From: Aerococcaceae bacterium DSM 111021
Lineage (GTDB): Bacteria; Bacillota; Bacilli; Lactobacillales; Aerococcaceae
Direction of reading: 5' to 3'
Assembly (NCBI GenBank): GCA_020112395.1
Contig: JACCEK010000001.1
Coordinates: 930,001-994,000, forward strand
Length of the DNA: 64,000 bases
In this document: positions 15,606-25,986 of the stretch, piece after piece
Layout: every line of letters begins with the position of its first letter
Position numbering within the stretch: the first letter of the stretch is position 1
Program-made: the position numbers and the translations under genes
The notes under the pieces: model-generated
What the model saw: only the letters and a program-made list of their open reading frames with translations
Databases searched by the model: none
What the model was told of the DNA's origin: nothing

Positions 15606-16379
15606 TTATTTAAATGGATCTACTTCGTAGTCGACGCGCATTAAGAATAAACCATTTGGTGGGGCTGTTGGCCCTGCTTCATTACGGTCTTTTACATCCA
15701 ACAAACGTTGCATCTCACTCACAGGTTTTAACCCATCTCCAATTTGAAGAAGAGTACCTACAAGAATTCGAACCATATTGTACAGGAAACCTTTCCCATA
15801 AAATCGAAATACTAATTCGTTTTCTACTTCATCTATCCAAGCTTCCGCTTCTAAGACATGACGAACTTTATTCTCGATTTCAGTCTTAGTAGAACAGAAA
15901 CTTGAGAAATCATGTTCTCCAATTATGATATTTAGTGCATCTTGGATACGTCCTAAGTCAAAAGAGTAGGGATGATGTGTCGTATACAATCGTTTAAATG
16001 GATCAGGAAAATCATTTATATCTACGCGATATTGATATTCTTTACCAATCGCATGATACCTCGCATGAAATCCGTCTGATACTTGAGCTACATCGATGAT
16101 TCTAATAGACTGGTCTAAGATACTGTTTAATGCTTTTCGCATCGAATTAGGCTGTATTTTTGCCGGATAATCAACATGTACTACTTGTCCAAGTGCATGA
16201 ACTCCAGAGTCCGTTCTTCCTGACGTTGAATTTTTAATTAACTCACCTGGTTTAGACTTAGCCATTAAATGTAATGCTTTTTGTAACGATTCCTGAATGG
16301 ATAGTCCATTGGGTTGTATTTGGTAGCCGACATAGTTAGTGCCATCATATTGAATTTTTAATGCATAACGTGTCGTCAT
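15606..16379 (-). CDS. truA: tRNA pseudouridine(38-40) synthase TruA
   Basis: TruA isomerises uridines 38-40 in the anticodon arm. The 257-residue length is normal. The catalytic Asp lies in TSGRTDSGVHALGQ (Asp near residue 57), and IQYDGTNYVGYQIQPN and FCSTKTEIENKVR-like segments are present. It follows ecfT by 28 bases and closes the ribosomal superoperon, a common Firmicute order. The rplM-rpsI pair that often comes next is absent; a terminator and a gene-free gap follow. Confidence 0.96.
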   Translation of the reverse strand: MTTRYALKIQYDGTNYVGYQIQPNGLSIQESLQKALHLMAKSKPGELIKNSTSGRTDSGVHALGQVVHVDYPAKIQPNSMRKALNSILDQSIRIIDVAQVSDGFHARYHAIGKEYQYRVDINDFPDPFKRLYTTHHPYSFDLGRIQDALNIIIGEHDFSSFCSTKTEIENKVRHVLEAEAWIDEVENELVFRFYGKGFLYNMVRILVGTLLQIGDGLKPVSEMQRLLDVKDRNEAGPTAPPNGLFLMRVDYEVDPFK

Positions 16380-16407
16380 TTACTTTCCCCTCCTAATTTC
16401 GTATCGT

Positions 16408-17214
16408 TTAGCCAACTACAAAGCGCAAAGCTATAAGCGATACAGTTACGAATAACAGTACAACAACAGCATAAGCGTCTATTTTAGAATATTTTAACTG
16501 TCTATATTTTGTTCGGCCTTCTCCGCCTCGATAACCACGCGCTTCCATAGCAACAGCCATCTCATCGGCTCGATTAAAAGCACTAACGAAAAGTGGAATT
16601 AAGATTGGTACCATCGCTTTAATGCGATCAATAAAACTACCTTCATCAAATTCAACTCCACGTGCTCTTTGTGCATTCATAATTTTTTGAGCTTCATCCA
16701 TTAACGTTGGAACATAACGCAAAGCAATGGATAACATTAATGCTACTTCATGAGCTGGGAAGCCTAAGCGAGTTAATGGACGTAATAAGTGTTCTATTCC
16801 ATCTGTTAACTCTAAAGGTGCTGTCGTTAAGGTCAAGATCGTTGACATCATAATAATTAATACTAAACGCATAAAGATATATACGGCATTCAGTACACCT
16901 AAGGATGTTATTGTGATTGGACCTAATTGAAAGTATACCGTTCCTCCAACTGTGAATAACATTTGAAAGACTACCGTAAACATAATTATCCATAACATCG
17001 GACGAATCCCACGTAAAAAATATGAAATAGAAATATCACTCAATTTAATAACTAAAAATACAAAAGCCGCAAGTAACAAGTATGACAACCAATGATTAGC
17101 AAGAAAAACAATTACGATAAAGAAAAAGCTTCCTAGTAATTTTGTTCTCGGGTCTAATTCATGAATGACTGACTCCCCTTGAATATAACGACCTAAAAGT
17201 AATTTATCAAACAT
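16408..17214 (-). CDS. ecfT: ECF transporter transmembrane subunit EcfT
   Basis: EcfT is the membrane scaffold of the energy-coupling-factor module shared by vitamin and metal S-components. The 268-residue protein has an N-terminal RYIQGESVIHELDPRTKL, about five or six membrane segments, and the two Ala-Arg-Gly coupling motifs (MNAQRARGVEF and VAMEARGYRGG). The ATG overlaps the ecfA2 stop by one base (TAATG). The substrate is set by S-components encoded elsewhere. Confidence 0.95.
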   Translation of the reverse strand: MFDKLLLGRYIQGESVIHELDPRTKLLGSFFFIVIVFLANHWLSYLLLAAFVFLVIKLSDISISYFLRGIRPMLWIIMFTVVFQMLFTVGGTVYFQLGPITITSLGVLNAVYIFMRLVLIIMMSTILTLTTAPLELTDGIEHLLRPLTRLGFPAHEVALMLSIALRYVPTLMDEAQKIMNAQRARGVEFDEGSFIDRIKAMVPILIPLFVSAFNRADEMAVAMEARGYRGGEGRTKYRQLKYSKIDAYAVVVLLFVTVSLIALRFVVG

Positions 17215-18110
17215 TACTGTGACACCTCTTTTCCTAGTGTCTGTGACTGTTTAATTTTCACTATTTCATCTGCTAATTGATCAATTGTAATGGGTTGAGC
17301 TTCTTTAATATAATTCGTATGTAGATTGTTATCTATATCTTTGAAGAACTTCAGTGATTGTGGCAGCGACAATTGCAGTGATTCAAGCTTACTTTCATCA
17401 CTAAAGATATCCAGTGGCGCACCAGATTTAGCAATCGTTCCGTTTTCCATGACTATAACATTATCAGCATATAAGGCCACATCTTCCATCTGATGAGTTA
17501 CTAATACTAGAGTTAAGTTTTGTTCTTTGTGTAAATTCACAAACATCTCAAGCATATACTTTTGTCCTGCTGGGTCTAAACCAGCTGTTGGTTCATCTAA
17601 TACAAGTACATTTGGCTCTAAGGCTAAGACCCCAGCAATAGCAACTCTTCTCATCTGTCCCCCACTCAAATCGAATGGTGAACGATCATACAAATTCTCT
17701 GGTAAACCAACTAATGATAGTTTTTCTCGTGCAATACGTTCAGCTTCTTCTTCTGATACTCCGAAATTTAATGGTCCAAACATAACATCTTTTAAAACAG
17801 TTTCTTCGAATAATTGAGATTCAGGAAATTGAAAAACAACACTTACTTGCTTTCTCAATGCTTTAAGATTTTTATTCTTAGAATCATGAGTGATTTTTTC
17901 ACCATTTATTGTTATTGTACCTTGTGTTGGCCTCAGTAAAACATTTAAATGTTGAATCAGTGTCGATTTTCCAGATCCAGTATGTCCAATAATTGCAGTT
18001 ATCTTTCCTTTTGGAATATTTAAACTGACATTACTTAACGCTGAAACAGCGAAAGGACTATTAGCATTATATACATGGTCTACGTTGTTAAATACGATTG
18101 GATTATCCAT
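17214..18110 (-). CDS. ecfA2: ECF transporter ATPase EcfA2
   Basis: This is the second ATPase of the ECF module, 298 residues. Walker A GHTGSGKST lies near residues 42-50, the Q-loop in VFQFPESQLFEETV, signature LSGGQMRR, Walker B VLVLDEPTAGLD and switch His in VLVTHQMED. The FPESQLFEETV stretch is characteristic of EcfA2. It overlaps ecfA1 by 31 bases; its own RBS (GAGGAGG) lies inside the end of ecfA1. Confidence 0.95.
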   Translation of the reverse strand: MDNPIVFNNVDHVYNANSPFAVSALSNVSLNIPKGKITAIIGHTGSGKSTLIQHLNVLLRPTQGTITINGEKITHDSKNKNLKALRKQVSVVFQFPESQLFEETVLKDVMFGPLNFGVSEEEAERIAREKLSLVGLPENLYDRSPFDLSGGQMRRVAIAGVLALEPNVLVLDEPTAGLDPAGQKYMLEMFVNLHKEQNLTLVLVTHQMEDVALYADNVIVMENGTIAKSGAPLDIFSDESKLESLQLSLPQSLKFFKDIDNNLHTNYIKEAQPITIDQLADEIVKIKQSQTLGKEVSQ

Positions 18111-18919
18111 TGTAATAAAGCCTCCTCCTCGAAATATTCGTCAGGTACTTCCACTCCACGTTCTATTAATGCATGTTTCAACTTTTGAGTGAAAGGTAGA
18201 TCAAGTCCCATATCAATTAAGTTTTCACCCAAATTAAAGATATCTTCAGGAACTCCTTCATTTTGCTTCTCTCCTGCTTGCATAACAATAATACGATCTG
18301 CTTTAGAAGCTTCGTCAATATCATGAGTAATAGAAATAACAGTTAAGTCATGCTGTTCTTTTACTTTTTCAATTGCTTCAATAACTTCTTCACGACCCAA
18401 CGGATCTAACATTGCCGTTGCTTCATCAAGTAGAATAACATCCGGTCGTAATGCGATAACACTTGCTAAAGCAACACGTTGTTTTTGTCCTCCAGATAAT
18501 CGAGCTGGTTCTTTCTTTTTATGATCTGACATTCTAACTTGCAGTAATGCTTCATCAACTCGTTGAATCATCTCTAGACGTTCTACTCCATTATTTTCGA
18601 GGCCGAATGCCACATCGTCTTCAACAGTTGCACCTACGAATTGGTTATCTGGATTTTGGAACACCATTCCAACTGATCTTCTAGCTTCCCAAACGGTTTC
18701 TTCATTTAATAATTGACCATTAATGAAGACTTCTCCACTTTCGGGTACTAACAGACCATTCATTATTTTAGCTAAAGTAGATTTACCAGAACCATTCGGT
18801 CCGATTAATGCAACCCATTCTCCTTTATGAATGGATAGATTCACATTTGATAGTGCAAACGAATCTACACCTTGATACTGAAATGATATATCTTTTAGTT
18901 CGATGATAGGGCTTGTCAT
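18080..18919 (-). CDS. ecfA1: ECF transporter ATPase EcfA1
   Basis: This is the first ATPase of the ECF module, 279 residues from the chosen start. Walker A GPNGSGKST, VFQNPDNQFVGATVEDDV (the EcfA1 Q-loop type), LSGGQKQR, VILLDEATAMLD and SITHDIDEA are all present. The start at 18919 is taken because AAAGGA stands 8-9 bases upstream and the family begins near here; a much longer in-frame extension to 19081 has no support. A perfect hairpin lies between rplQ and this gene, so the ecf genes may be partly uncoupled from the ribosomal operon. Confidence 0.94.
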   Translation of the reverse strand: MTSPIIELKDISFQYQGVDSFALSNVNLSIHKGEWVALIGPNGSGKSTLAKIMNGLLVPESGEVFINGQLLNEETVWEARRSVGMVFQNPDNQFVGATVEDDVAFGLENNGVERLEMIQRVDEALLQVRMSDHKKKEPARLSGGQKQRVALASVIALRPDVILLDEATAMLDPLGREEVIEAIEKVKEQHDLTVISITHDIDEASKADRIIVMQAGEKQNEGVPEDIFNLGENLIDMGLDLPFTQKLKHALIERGVEVPDEYFEEEALLQWIIQSYLTT

Positions 18920-19047
18920 AGTCATCTTCCTTTCGCGACGCATCTTGCTGTTTTTTTCATAGTTAAATATACCATTAATGTTGTGAAAATTTCTCACTAG
19001 AATCATAAACTTAACTATAAAAAAAGCACTTACGATAGAAGCACATT

Positions 19048-19074
19048 GATTGGAGGAGAAAATCTCCTCCAATC
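19048..19074 (-). promoter_or_regulatory. Perfect 12-bp hairpin between rplQ and ecfA1
   Basis: GATTGGAGGAGA and TCTCCTCCAATC pair perfectly around AAA, with no U tract behind. It may mark an RNA end or processing site between the ribosomal and ecf sections. The loop-side arm contains GGAGGAG, which resembles a ribosome site. Confidence 0.55.
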
Positions 19075-19175
19075 TAAGCAATAAAAATATTGCTTGTGCA
19101 TTAGAGCTAGACCAAATTATTGATCATAACACTCTCCATCATTAAGTGACTAAACTATTGGTTCTTATTTAACTA

Positions 19176-19556
19176 TTAAACTAACTCTAAGATTACCATT
19201 GGAGCTGCGTCACCACGTCTTGGACCTTTTTTAAGGATACGTGTATAACCTCCATTACGGCTTTCATAACGGTTAGCATAATTATCAAATAAACGATCTA
19301 ATACTGATTCAATGATTACTTCGTCATCTTCGATACGAGCATCAGCTATTTCGCGGCGTAAGAATGAAGCTGCCTTACGACGTGAAGCTAAGTCACCTTT
19401 TTTACCTAATGTAATCATTTTTTCAACAGTTTTACGAACTTCTTTAGCACGAGCTTCAGTTGTTACGATACTTTCGTTGATAATTACATCAGTCGTTAAA
19501 TCACGTAGTAATGCTTTACGTTGAGTACTTGTACGTCCTAATTTACGGTATGCCAT
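19176..19556 (-). CDS. rplQ: 50S ribosomal protein L17
   Basis: L17 is a 126-residue protein of the large subunit near the tunnel exit. It opens [20 protein letters not shown] and ends [16 protein letters not shown], both diagnostic. It follows rpoA by 42 bases and is the last ribosomal protein gene of the cluster, with the usual Firmicute rpoA-rplQ-ecf order. RBS AGGAATC precedes ATG. Confidence 0.97.
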   Translation of the reverse strand: MAYRKLGRTSTQRKALLRDLTTDVIINESIVTTEARAKEVRKTVEKMITLGKKGDLASRRKAASFLRREIADARIEDDEVIIESVLDRLFDNYANRYESRNGGYTRILKKGPRRGDAAPMVILELV

Positions 19557-19598
19557 TAAGATTCCTCCATTTCTTATATAATAAACCCTATTGATCTA

Positions 19599-20543
19599 CT
19601 ATTCGTCGTCTTTCAGACCTAGGCCAAGATCATCTAATTTGCCTTTAACTTCAGCTAATGATTTACGTCCTAAGTTACGAACTTTCATCATTTCTGCTTC
19701 TGTTTTGTTTGTAAGTTCTTGAATTGTATTAATTCCAGCACGTTTTAAGCAGTTGTAAGAACGAACAGATAAGTCTAGTTCCTCAATTGTCATGATAAGA
19801 ACTTTTTCTTTTTCTGCTTCTTCCTTTTCAACCATAATTTCAGCTTCACGAGCTTCATCGTTTAAGTTTACAAAGATATTTAAATGTTCAGTCAATATTT
19901 TTGCAGCTAAACTTAATGATTTTTCTGGACTAATAGATCCGTCTGTCCAAATGTCTAAAGTTAATTTATCGAACACATTTTTTTGACCAATGCGAGTATT
20001 TTCTACTTGATAATTCACTTTTTCAATTGGTGTATAAATTGAATCGATTGGTAATACACCGATTGGCATATCATCAGTCTTATTGTAGTCGCTACGTGCA
20101 TAGCCTCGACCGTTTGAAACATTAATTCGCATGTTCAATTCTGCGTCTTGAGCTAAGGTACAAATATGTAAATCAGGATTTAAAATTTGTACATCATTAT
20201 CATGAATAATGTCTGCAGCAGTTACTGTTTTTGGACCCGTAACATTTAATTCAATTACTTTGCTTTCATCCGTGTGCAATTTAAGGGCTAACTTCTTTAA
20301 GTTTAAAATGATCGTTGGAACATCTTCAACTACACCATCGACTGTAGCAAACTCATGTAGTACACCATCAATTTGAATATTAGTTACTGCTGCACCTGGT
20401 AAGGAAGATAGCAGAATACGACGTAATGAGTTTCCAAGAGTTGTTCCATATCCACGTTCTAATGGTTCAATCACGATCTTGCCAAATTTTTCGTCTTCAC
20501 TGACTTCAACCGTTGTAATCTCTGGTTTTTCAATCTCGATCAT
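19599..20543 (-). CDS. rpoA: RNA polymerase alpha subunit
   Basis: Alpha is the assembly platform of RNA polymerase. The 314 residues show the N-terminal dimerisation domain ([33 protein letters not shown] near residues 20-53) and a C-terminal domain from about residue 245 ([16 protein letters not shown], then [12 protein letters not shown]), which binds UP elements and activators. It lies between rpsK and rplQ as usual. RBS AAAGGGGAAA precedes ATG. Confidence 0.98.
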   Translation of the reverse strand: MIEIEKPEITTVEVSEDEKFGKIVIEPLERGYGTTLGNSLRRILLSSLPGAAVTNIQIDGVLHEFATVDGVVEDVPTIILNLKKLALKLHTDESKVIELNVTGPKTVTAADIIHDNDVQILNPDLHICTLAQDAELNMRINVSNGRGYARSDYNKTDDMPIGVLPIDSIYTPIEKVNYQVENTRIGQKNVFDKLTLDIWTDGSISPEKSLSLAAKILTEHLNIFVNLNDEAREAEIMVEKEEAEKEKVLIMTIEELDLSVRSYNCLKRAGINTIQELTNKTEAEMMKVRNLGRKSLAEVKGKLDDLGLGLKDDE

Positions 20544-20628
20544 TAGTAATTTTCCCCTTTCAATACGTTATGTCTCAATGATAATTTTGTAGCAACATTA
20601 ATATATTTCAATTATAAAGCAATTATCA

Positions 20629-21021
20629 TTAAACACGACGACGTTTTGGTGGGCGAGCACCATTATGTGGGATTGGGGTAACGTCACGAATAGCTGATAC
20701 TTCTAATCCAGCTGCTTGTAATGAACGAATTGCTGATTCACGACCAGAACCTGGTCCTTTAACTGCAACTTCTACAGATTTCATACCATGTTCCATTGCG
20801 CCTTTAGCAGCAACTTCTGATGCCATTTGAGCTGCGAATGGAGTAGATTTTTTTGATCCGCGGAATCCTAATGATCCAGCTGATGACCAAGAAAGTGCGT
20901 TACCATTCTCGTCAGTAATCATAACGATTGTGTTATTGAATGTAGAACGAATATGTGCAATTCCACGTTCAATATTTTTTCTGTCGCGACGACGTCTACG
21001 AGCTTGTTGTCTTTTTGCCAT
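20629..21021 (-). CDS. rpsK: 30S ribosomal protein S11
   Basis: S11 is a small-subunit platform protein of 130 residues. It shows [37 protein letters not shown] and the invariant C-terminal [18 protein letters not shown]. It follows rpsM by 31 bases with RBS GGGAGG. Confidence 0.98.
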   Translation of the reverse strand: MAKRQQARRRRRDRKNIERGIAHIRSTFNNTIVMITDENGNALSWSSAGSLGFRGSKKSTPFAAQMASEVAAKGAMEHGMKSVEVAVKGPGSGRESAIRSLQAAGLEVSAIRDVTPIPHNGARPPKRRRV

Positions 21022-21052
21022 GAAGTCTTAACCTCCCTTTTAAATTAATTAA

Positions 21053-21415
21053 TTATTTCTTACCTTGTACTGATTTCTTAGGACCTTTACGAGTACGTGC
21101 ATTGTTTTTAGTGTTTTGTCCGCGAACTGGTAAGTTACGACGGTGACGGTTACCACGGTATGAACCGATTTCTTGTAATCGTTTGATGTCTAAACTTACT
21201 TCACGACGTAAGTCACCTTCAACTTTGATTCCGTCAACAATAGAACGTAAACGGTCTAATTCATCGTTTGAAAGATCTTGCACGCGAGTGTTCTCAGATA
21301 CATTTGCATCTGCACAGATTTGTTTTGCTGTAGTATTCCCGATACCAAATACATATGTTAATGAAATAACGATACGTTTGTCACGTGGAATATCAACTCC
21401 TGCTATACGAGCCAT
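21053..21415 (-). CDS. rpsM: 30S ribosomal protein S13
   Basis: S13 is a 120-residue head protein contacting tRNA and L5. It begins [20 protein letters not shown], has [12 protein letters not shown] and ends with the basic tail [16 protein letters not shown]. It lies between rpmJ and rpsK. RBS AAGGAGGAAAC precedes ATG. Confidence 0.98.
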   Translation of the reverse strand: MARIAGVDIPRDKRIVISLTYVFGIGNTTAKQICADANVSENTRVQDLSNDELDRLRSIVDGIKVEGDLRREVSLDIKRLQEIGSYRGNRHRRNLPVRGQNTKNNARTRKGPKKSVQGKK

Positions 21416-21442
21416 AGACTAGTTTCCTCCTTCTTCTTAAAA

Positions 21443-21568
<126 letters not shown>

Positions 21569-21588
21569 TTAAACTTCTTAACCATCGA

Positions 21589-21807
21589 CTATTTAAAGCG
21601 ATATGTAATTCGACCTTTAGTCAAATCATAAGGAGACATTTCAACTGTTACTTTATCTCCTGGCAAAATACGGATATAGTTCATACGAATTTTACCTGAA
21701 ACATGAGCTAAAATTTCGTGGCCATTTTCTAATTCAACTTTGAACATTGCATTTGGCAAGGTTTCTAAAATTATTCCTTCTACTTCAATAACATCATCTT
21801 TAGCCAT
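21589..21807 (-). CDS. infA: Translation initiation factor IF-1
   Basis: IF-1 is a 72-residue OB-fold factor binding the ribosomal A site. It begins [20 protein letters not shown] and ends [15 protein letters not shown], both diagnostic. It follows adk directly, with no methionine aminopeptidase (map) gene between, as in many Lactobacillales. RBS AGGAGGAAG precedes ATG. Confidence 0.98.
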   Translation of the reverse strand: MAKDDVIEVEGIILETLPNAMFKVELENGHEILAHVSGKIRMNYIRILPGDKVTVEMSPYDLTKGRITYRFK

Positions 21808-21852
21808 TAATACTTCCTCCTTTTTTTACCAGTTAGTGAAATGCTTTTGTAT

Positions 21853-22503
21853 CTATTCTCCAAGAATATTACGTATCTCACGATAAACTACTTCAATCGG
21901 ATTTTCACCACTAATGCGGTGTAGTATGTTTTTATCATCGTAGAATTCTAAGATCGGTTTGATTGATTCCATCTGTAAGTTAATACGGTGTCTAACTTTT
22001 TCAGGTTTGTCGTCTTCACGTTGATAGAAATCGTGAGAACCACAGCTATCACAAACTCCGTCAACAGAAGGTGGATTGTATACTTTATGATAAGTAGCTC
22101 CACAGTCACGACAAATAATTCGACCACTTAGACGTTCTTCTAGGACTTCTGAATTAACATCAATATAAATAACAGCGTCAATATCAGAATTCATATCTTT
22201 TAAATTCTCTTCTAGTGCATGTGCTTGTTGAAGCGTTCTTGGGTAGCCGTCTAACATAAATCCATCAGCTTGAACATCTGTTTGTGATAAACGCTCGCGA
22301 ACTAAGTTGTTCGTAACATCATCAGGCACAAGATTACCAGCATCAGTATATGATTTAGCTTCTAATCCCAATTTCGTTTCATTCTTTATTGCTTCACGGA
22401 AGATATCCCCTGTAGCAATATGTACCATTGGATAGTCTTTGGAGATATGTTCACTTTGTGTTCCTTTCCCTGCTCCGGGAAGGCCCATTAATAAAATATT
22501 CAT
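21853..22503 (-). CDS. adk: Adenylate kinase
   Basis: This 216-residue enzyme interconverts ATP + AMP with 2 ADP. The P-loop GLPGAGKGTQ lies at residues 7-16, with AMP-site motifs TGDIFREAIKN and DGYPRTLQQA. The LID domain is the zinc form, with Cys pairs CRDC and CDSC near 130-153, typical of Gram-positive enzymes. It follows secY by 35 bases. Confidence 0.97.
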   Translation of the reverse strand: MNILLMGLPGAGKGTQSEHISKDYPMVHIATGDIFREAIKNETKLGLEAKSYTDAGNLVPDDVTNNLVRERLSQTDVQADGFMLDGYPRTLQQAHALEENLKDMNSDIDAVIYIDVNSEVLEERLSGRIICRDCGATYHKVYNPPSVDGVCDSCGSHDFYQREDDKPEKVRHRINLQMESIKPILEFYDDKNILHRISGENPIEVVYREIRNILGE

Positions 22504-22538
22504 ATATAAATCGTCCTTACTTATTTAGTATCGATGAA

Positions 22539-23834
22539 CTATTGATAAAGAAATCCTTTATAGCGACGTTTAACCATTCTACCTTCGATTTGTTTAGTTG
22601 TCTCAATTGCAACACCTACAACAATCAAAATACTTGTTCCACTTAGTGATATATTCATTGGTATTTCCCAGATAAATCCAGCAACAATCGGCAAGACGGC
22701 AATTAATGTTAGATATAATGCGCCGACCCCACTTAAACGATTAATTAGTCGTGTAATAAATGTCTCAGTATCATTACCAGGACGTACACTTGGAATATAA
22801 GCGCCTTGTTTCTGTAAGTTTTCTGCTACTTTTTCAGGGTTAACCTGAATTAATGAATAAAAGTATGTAAAGGCAATTAATAAGACAGTATAGAATACTG
22901 CACCTAATGGATGTTGTAAATTAAACAAGTTTCCGAAAAATTGCATCACGGGTCCAGCGTTTTCTGTACTTAAGAAAGAAAAGATAGTTTGCGGTGTTGT
23001 TATAAATGATGTTGCGAAAATCACGGGTATAACACCAGCAGAGTTAATCTTTAACGGCAGGTGAGCAGTATGTCTGGCACCTGAAGCTTTCTTAGAGTGA
23101 TGAATTGGAATACGTCTTTGTGCTCTTTCCATTAGAACAACAATTACAATACTTATTACGATAACCATAACAATTGCTAGTAAAATTAACAAGTTTTGAG
23201 TAAGCTCGCTACCTGCTATACCAGAAATTGAGTTTTGGAAGAATCCGTAAAAGTCTTTAGGTACTTCTGCGATAATACCGGCAAAGATCAACATTGATAC
23301 TCCGTTACCGACACCATTACGTGTGATTTGCTCACCTAACCATACTAGGAACATTGTTCCAGAAGTTAAGATTAAAGCTATCGTCAAGTATGTAGCAGTT
23401 GTTGGGTTATCAATTAGTCCTAAACCAGATAACTGGTTGAATCCAAATGATAAACCTAAAGATTGAATAAATCCTAAAACTATAGCCGCGTATGTAGTTG
23501 ATTGATTTAACTTACGTCTACCGACCTCACCTTGTTTGGCCCACTCGGTAAATTTAGGTACTAAGTCCATCTGCAATAATTGCATAATGATTGATGCTGT
23601 AATGTATGGTGAAACACCCATCGCAAAGATAGAATATCTCTGAAGTGCTCCCCCACCAAAAGTATTCAATAAGCCTAATACCCCAGTATTACTTAATGAT
23701 TGTAAAGCTCCAGCATTAACGCCTGGAACTGGGATATGTGAACCTAAACGGAATACTGCAAAGATAAACAAAGTAAAAAGAATTCTACGTCGAATATCTC
23801 TAACAGCGAATGCATTTTTCAAGAAGGAAAACAT
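22539..23834 (-). CDS. secY: Preprotein translocase subunit SecY
   Basis: SecY is the channel of the Sec translocon, 431 residues with about ten membrane segments. It begins FLKNAFAVRDIRRRILFTL, shows the plug-region GGGALQRYSIFAMGVSPYI and ends GRMVKRRYKGFLYQ. Its ATG overlaps the rplO stop by one base (TAATG). It presumably exports the many unanchored binding proteins of this window. Confidence 0.97.
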   Translation of the reverse strand: MFSFLKNAFAVRDIRRRILFTLFIFAVFRLGSHIPVPGVNAGALQSLSNTGVLGLLNTFGGGALQRYSIFAMGVSPYITASIIMQLLQMDLVPKFTEWAKQGEVGRRKLNQSTTYAAIVLGFIQSLGLSFGFNQLSGLGLIDNPTTATYLTIALILTSGTMFLVWLGEQITRNGVGNGVSMLIFAGIIAEVPKDFYGFFQNSISGIAGSELTQNLLILLAIVMVIVISIVIVVLMERAQRRIPIHHSKKASGARHTAHLPLKINSAGVIPVIFATSFITTPQTIFSFLSTENAGPVMQFFGNLFNLQHPLGAVFYTVLLIAFTYFYSLIQVNPEKVAENLQKQGAYIPSVRPGNDTETFITRLINRLSGVGALYLTLIAVLPIVAGFIWEIPMNISLSGTSILIVVGVAIETTKQIEGRMVKRRYKGFLYQ

Positions 23835-24274
23835 TAAATCACCTCGATCGATCCACCAGCAGCAGTGATTGCTTCTTCAGCAGATTTAGAGAACTTAGCA
23901 GCTTGTACTGTTAATTTCTTTTCTAAATTACCATCACCTAAAATTTTAACTCCTGACAATTCGTTTTTCACAACTCCAGATTCAATTAATAAAGCTGGTG
24001 TAACTGTTGTGCCATCTTCAAAACGGTTTAATGTTTCTAAGTTCACTACTGCATAATCTTTACGATTAATGTTAGTGAAACCACGTTTTGGTAAACGACG
24101 GAATAAAGGTTGTTGTCCACCTTCAAATCCTAAACGTACTCCTCCACCTGAGCGTGCTTTTTGACCTTTTTGTCCACGACCAGCAGTCTTTCCGTTACCT
24201 GAACCTTGACCACGCCCAACACGGTTACGTAATTTGCGAGATCCTTCAGCAGGTTGTAATGTATGAAGTTTCAT
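23834..24274 (-). CDS. rplO: 50S ribosomal protein L15
   Basis: L15 is a 146-residue protein with the glycine-rich basic N-terminus ([21 protein letters not shown] near residues 14-34) and [20 protein letters not shown]. It lies between rpmD and secY. RBS AAGGAGGTGCC precedes ATG. Confidence 0.97.
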   Translation of the reverse strand: MKLHTLQPAEGSRKLRNRVGRGQGSGNGKTAGRGQKGQKARSGGGVRLGFEGGQQPLFRRLPKRGFTNINRKDYAVVNLETLNRFEDGTTVTPALLIESGVVKNELSGVKILGDGNLEKKLTVQAAKFSKSAEEAITAAGGSIEVI

Positions 24275-24307
24275 TCCTTCGGCACCTCCTTATATAAGAT
24301 TTTATAC

Positions 24308-24487
24308 TTAAGCTTCTTTGACTTCTACCATATGGCTTATTGTACGAACCATTCCACGAACAGATTCATTATCTGGTTTTACTACAGTTTTATTAAGCTT
24401 TGTTAAACCTAATGCCTTTGCAGTTTGAATTTGGTTTTGTTTACGTCCAATAAAGCTACGTTTTAATGTAATTTCTAAGTTGGCCAT
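24308..24487 (-). CDS. rpmD: 50S ribosomal protein L30
   Basis: L30 is a 59-residue protein, [20 protein letters not shown] at the N-terminus, then [15 protein letters not shown] and ending MVEVKEA. Length and sequence match bacterial L30. It starts 11 bases after the rpsE stop, with RBS AGGAGGAC, and precedes rplO. Confidence 0.95.
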   Translation of the reverse strand: MANLEITLKRSFIGRKQNQIQTAKALGLTKLNKTVVKPDNESVRGMVRTISHMVEVKEA

Positions 24488-24498
24488 TAAATGTCCTC

Positions 24499-25002
24499 CT
24501 ATCCTAAAAGTTCTTCAACTGACTTGCCACGTAATGCAGCAACTTGTTCAGCTTCTTTAAGATTTTTTAGACCTTCAATAGTTGCAGTAATCATATTAAT
24601 TGGTGTGTTTGAACCAAGTGATTTACTTGTTACGTCAGCAATTCCAGCTAACTCAATAACGGCACGAACTGGGCCACCAGCGGCAACTCCAGATCCGGCT
24701 GTTGCAGGTTTAAGTAATACTTGACCTCCACAGAATTCACCAATAACTTCATGAGGAATAGTTGTTCCTGATGTAGGTACTTTAATCATGTTTCTCTTAG
24801 CATCTTCGATTCCTTTACGGATAGCTTCTGGTACTTCTTGAGCTTTACCTGTACCGAAACCAACGTGACCATTTTTGTCACCAACGACTACTAAAGCAGA
24901 GAAACGTAGACGACGTCCACCTTTAACAACTTTAGTTACGCGGTTAATGGCAACTACGCGATCTTCAATTTCGCCTAATGTTGCTGGATTAATAAATTCC
25001 AT
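24499..25002 (-). CDS. rpsE: 30S ribosomal protein S5
   Basis: S5 is a 167-residue protein affecting decoding accuracy. [20 protein letters not shown] near residues 17-36, [20 protein letters not shown] and the C-terminal GKSVEELLG are typical. It follows rplR by 21 bases. The loop residues where spectinomycin-resistance changes occur look wild type (VVKGGRR). Confidence 0.97.
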   Translation of the reverse strand: MEFINPATLGEIEDRVVAINRVTKVVKGGRRLRFSALVVVGDKNGHVGFGTGKAQEVPEAIRKGIEDAKRNMIKVPTSGTTIPHEVIGEFCGGQVLLKPATAGSGVAAGGPVRAVIELAGIADVTSKSLGSNTPINMITATIEGLKNLKEAEQVAALRGKSVEELLG

Positions 25003-25023
25003 TAAACAGTGTTCCCCTTTCTA

Positions 25024-25383
25024 TTAAAATTCTAAGCCGTTTTCACGAGCAGCTACAGCTAATGCTTCAACGCGTCCGTGATATACATATCCACCACGGT
25101 CAAATACAACTGCTTTATGTCCAGCAGCTGTTGCGCGTTCAGCGATTAATTTACCAACTGATGCAGCTTGTTCGACTTTAGTTCCATTTGATTTAACTTC
25201 TTCGTCTTGAGAAGAGGCACTGACTAGCGTCACACCCGCTACGTCATCAATTAATTGAGCGTAGATGTTCGTATTCGAACGGAATACGTTTAAGCGTGGG
25301 CACTCTGCAGTACCAGAGATTCTATTACGGATACGTAAATGTCTTTTCTTACGTAATTTATTTCTTTCTGGTTTTGAAATCAT
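25024..25383 (-). CDS. rplR: 50S ribosomal protein L18
   Basis: L18 is a 119-residue 5S rRNA-binding protein. It has the basic N-terminus [36 protein letters not shown] and the C-terminal [17 protein letters not shown]. It lies between rplF and rpsE with RBS AGAGGTGAC. Confidence 0.97.
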   Translation of the reverse strand: MISKPERNKLRKKRHLRIRNRISGTAECPRLNVFRSNTNIYAQLIDDVAGVTLVSASSQDEEVKSNGTKVEQAASVGKLIAERATAAGHKAVVFDRGGYVYHGRVEALAVAARENGLEF

Positions 25384-25408
25384 TTTGTCACCTCTTTAAT
25401 TTTATTTA

Positions 25409-25945
25409 TTATTTACCAGTTTTACCTTCTTTACGGCGAACAAATTCACCAACATAGCGAATTCCTTTACCTTTATACGGCTCTGGTGGACGAACTGCAC
25501 GAATGTTTGCTGCTAATTCTCCAACTTTTTCTTTGTTGAATCCTTGAACTACGATTTGTGTGTTTGAAGGAACTTCAAAATCAACACCTTCGCTTGCTTC
25601 AAATTCAACTGGATGTGATAAACCAACACTTAAAGTAAGTTTGTTACCTTGTTTTTGTGCACGGTAACCAACACCAATTAGTTCTAATTCTTTTTTAAAT
25701 CCTGTAGATACACCCTCGATCATGTTAGCAATTAACGAACGAGTAGTACCATGGATTGAGCGGTTGGCTTTATTGTCATTTGGACGAGTGAAAGTGATTT
25801 CGTTATCCGCGATTTCTAATGAAATTACTGGTGATAATTCACGAGTTAATTCGCCTTTTGGCCCTTTAACAGTTGCTGTAGTACCATTTAGTTCTACGGT
25901 AACTCCTGATGGAATTACTACAGGTTTTTTACCTATACGACTCAC
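25409..25945 (-). CDS. rplF: 50S ribosomal protein L6
   Basis: L6 is a 178-residue protein near the factor-binding site. It starts [17 protein letters not shown] and ends [33 protein letters not shown] marks the second domain. RBS AAGGAGGTGC precedes ATG. Confidence 0.97.
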   Translation of the reverse strand: MSRIGKKPVVIPSGVTVELNGTTATVKGPKGELTRELSPVISLEIADNEITFTRPNDNKANRSIHGTTRSLIANMIEGVSTGFKKELELIGVGYRAQKQGNKLTLSVGLSHPVEFEASEGVDFEVPSNTQIVVQGFNKEKVGELAANIRAVRPPEPYKGKGIRYVGEFVRRKEGKTGK

Positions 25946-25986
25946 AGTACCGCACCTCCTTATATTTTATAATATTTATCTACAAA

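Noticed and set aside
18926-19081. N-terminal extension of EcfA1
   Set aside because: No ribosome site at the far ATG, and the extension runs through the intergenic hairpin; family length fits the later start.
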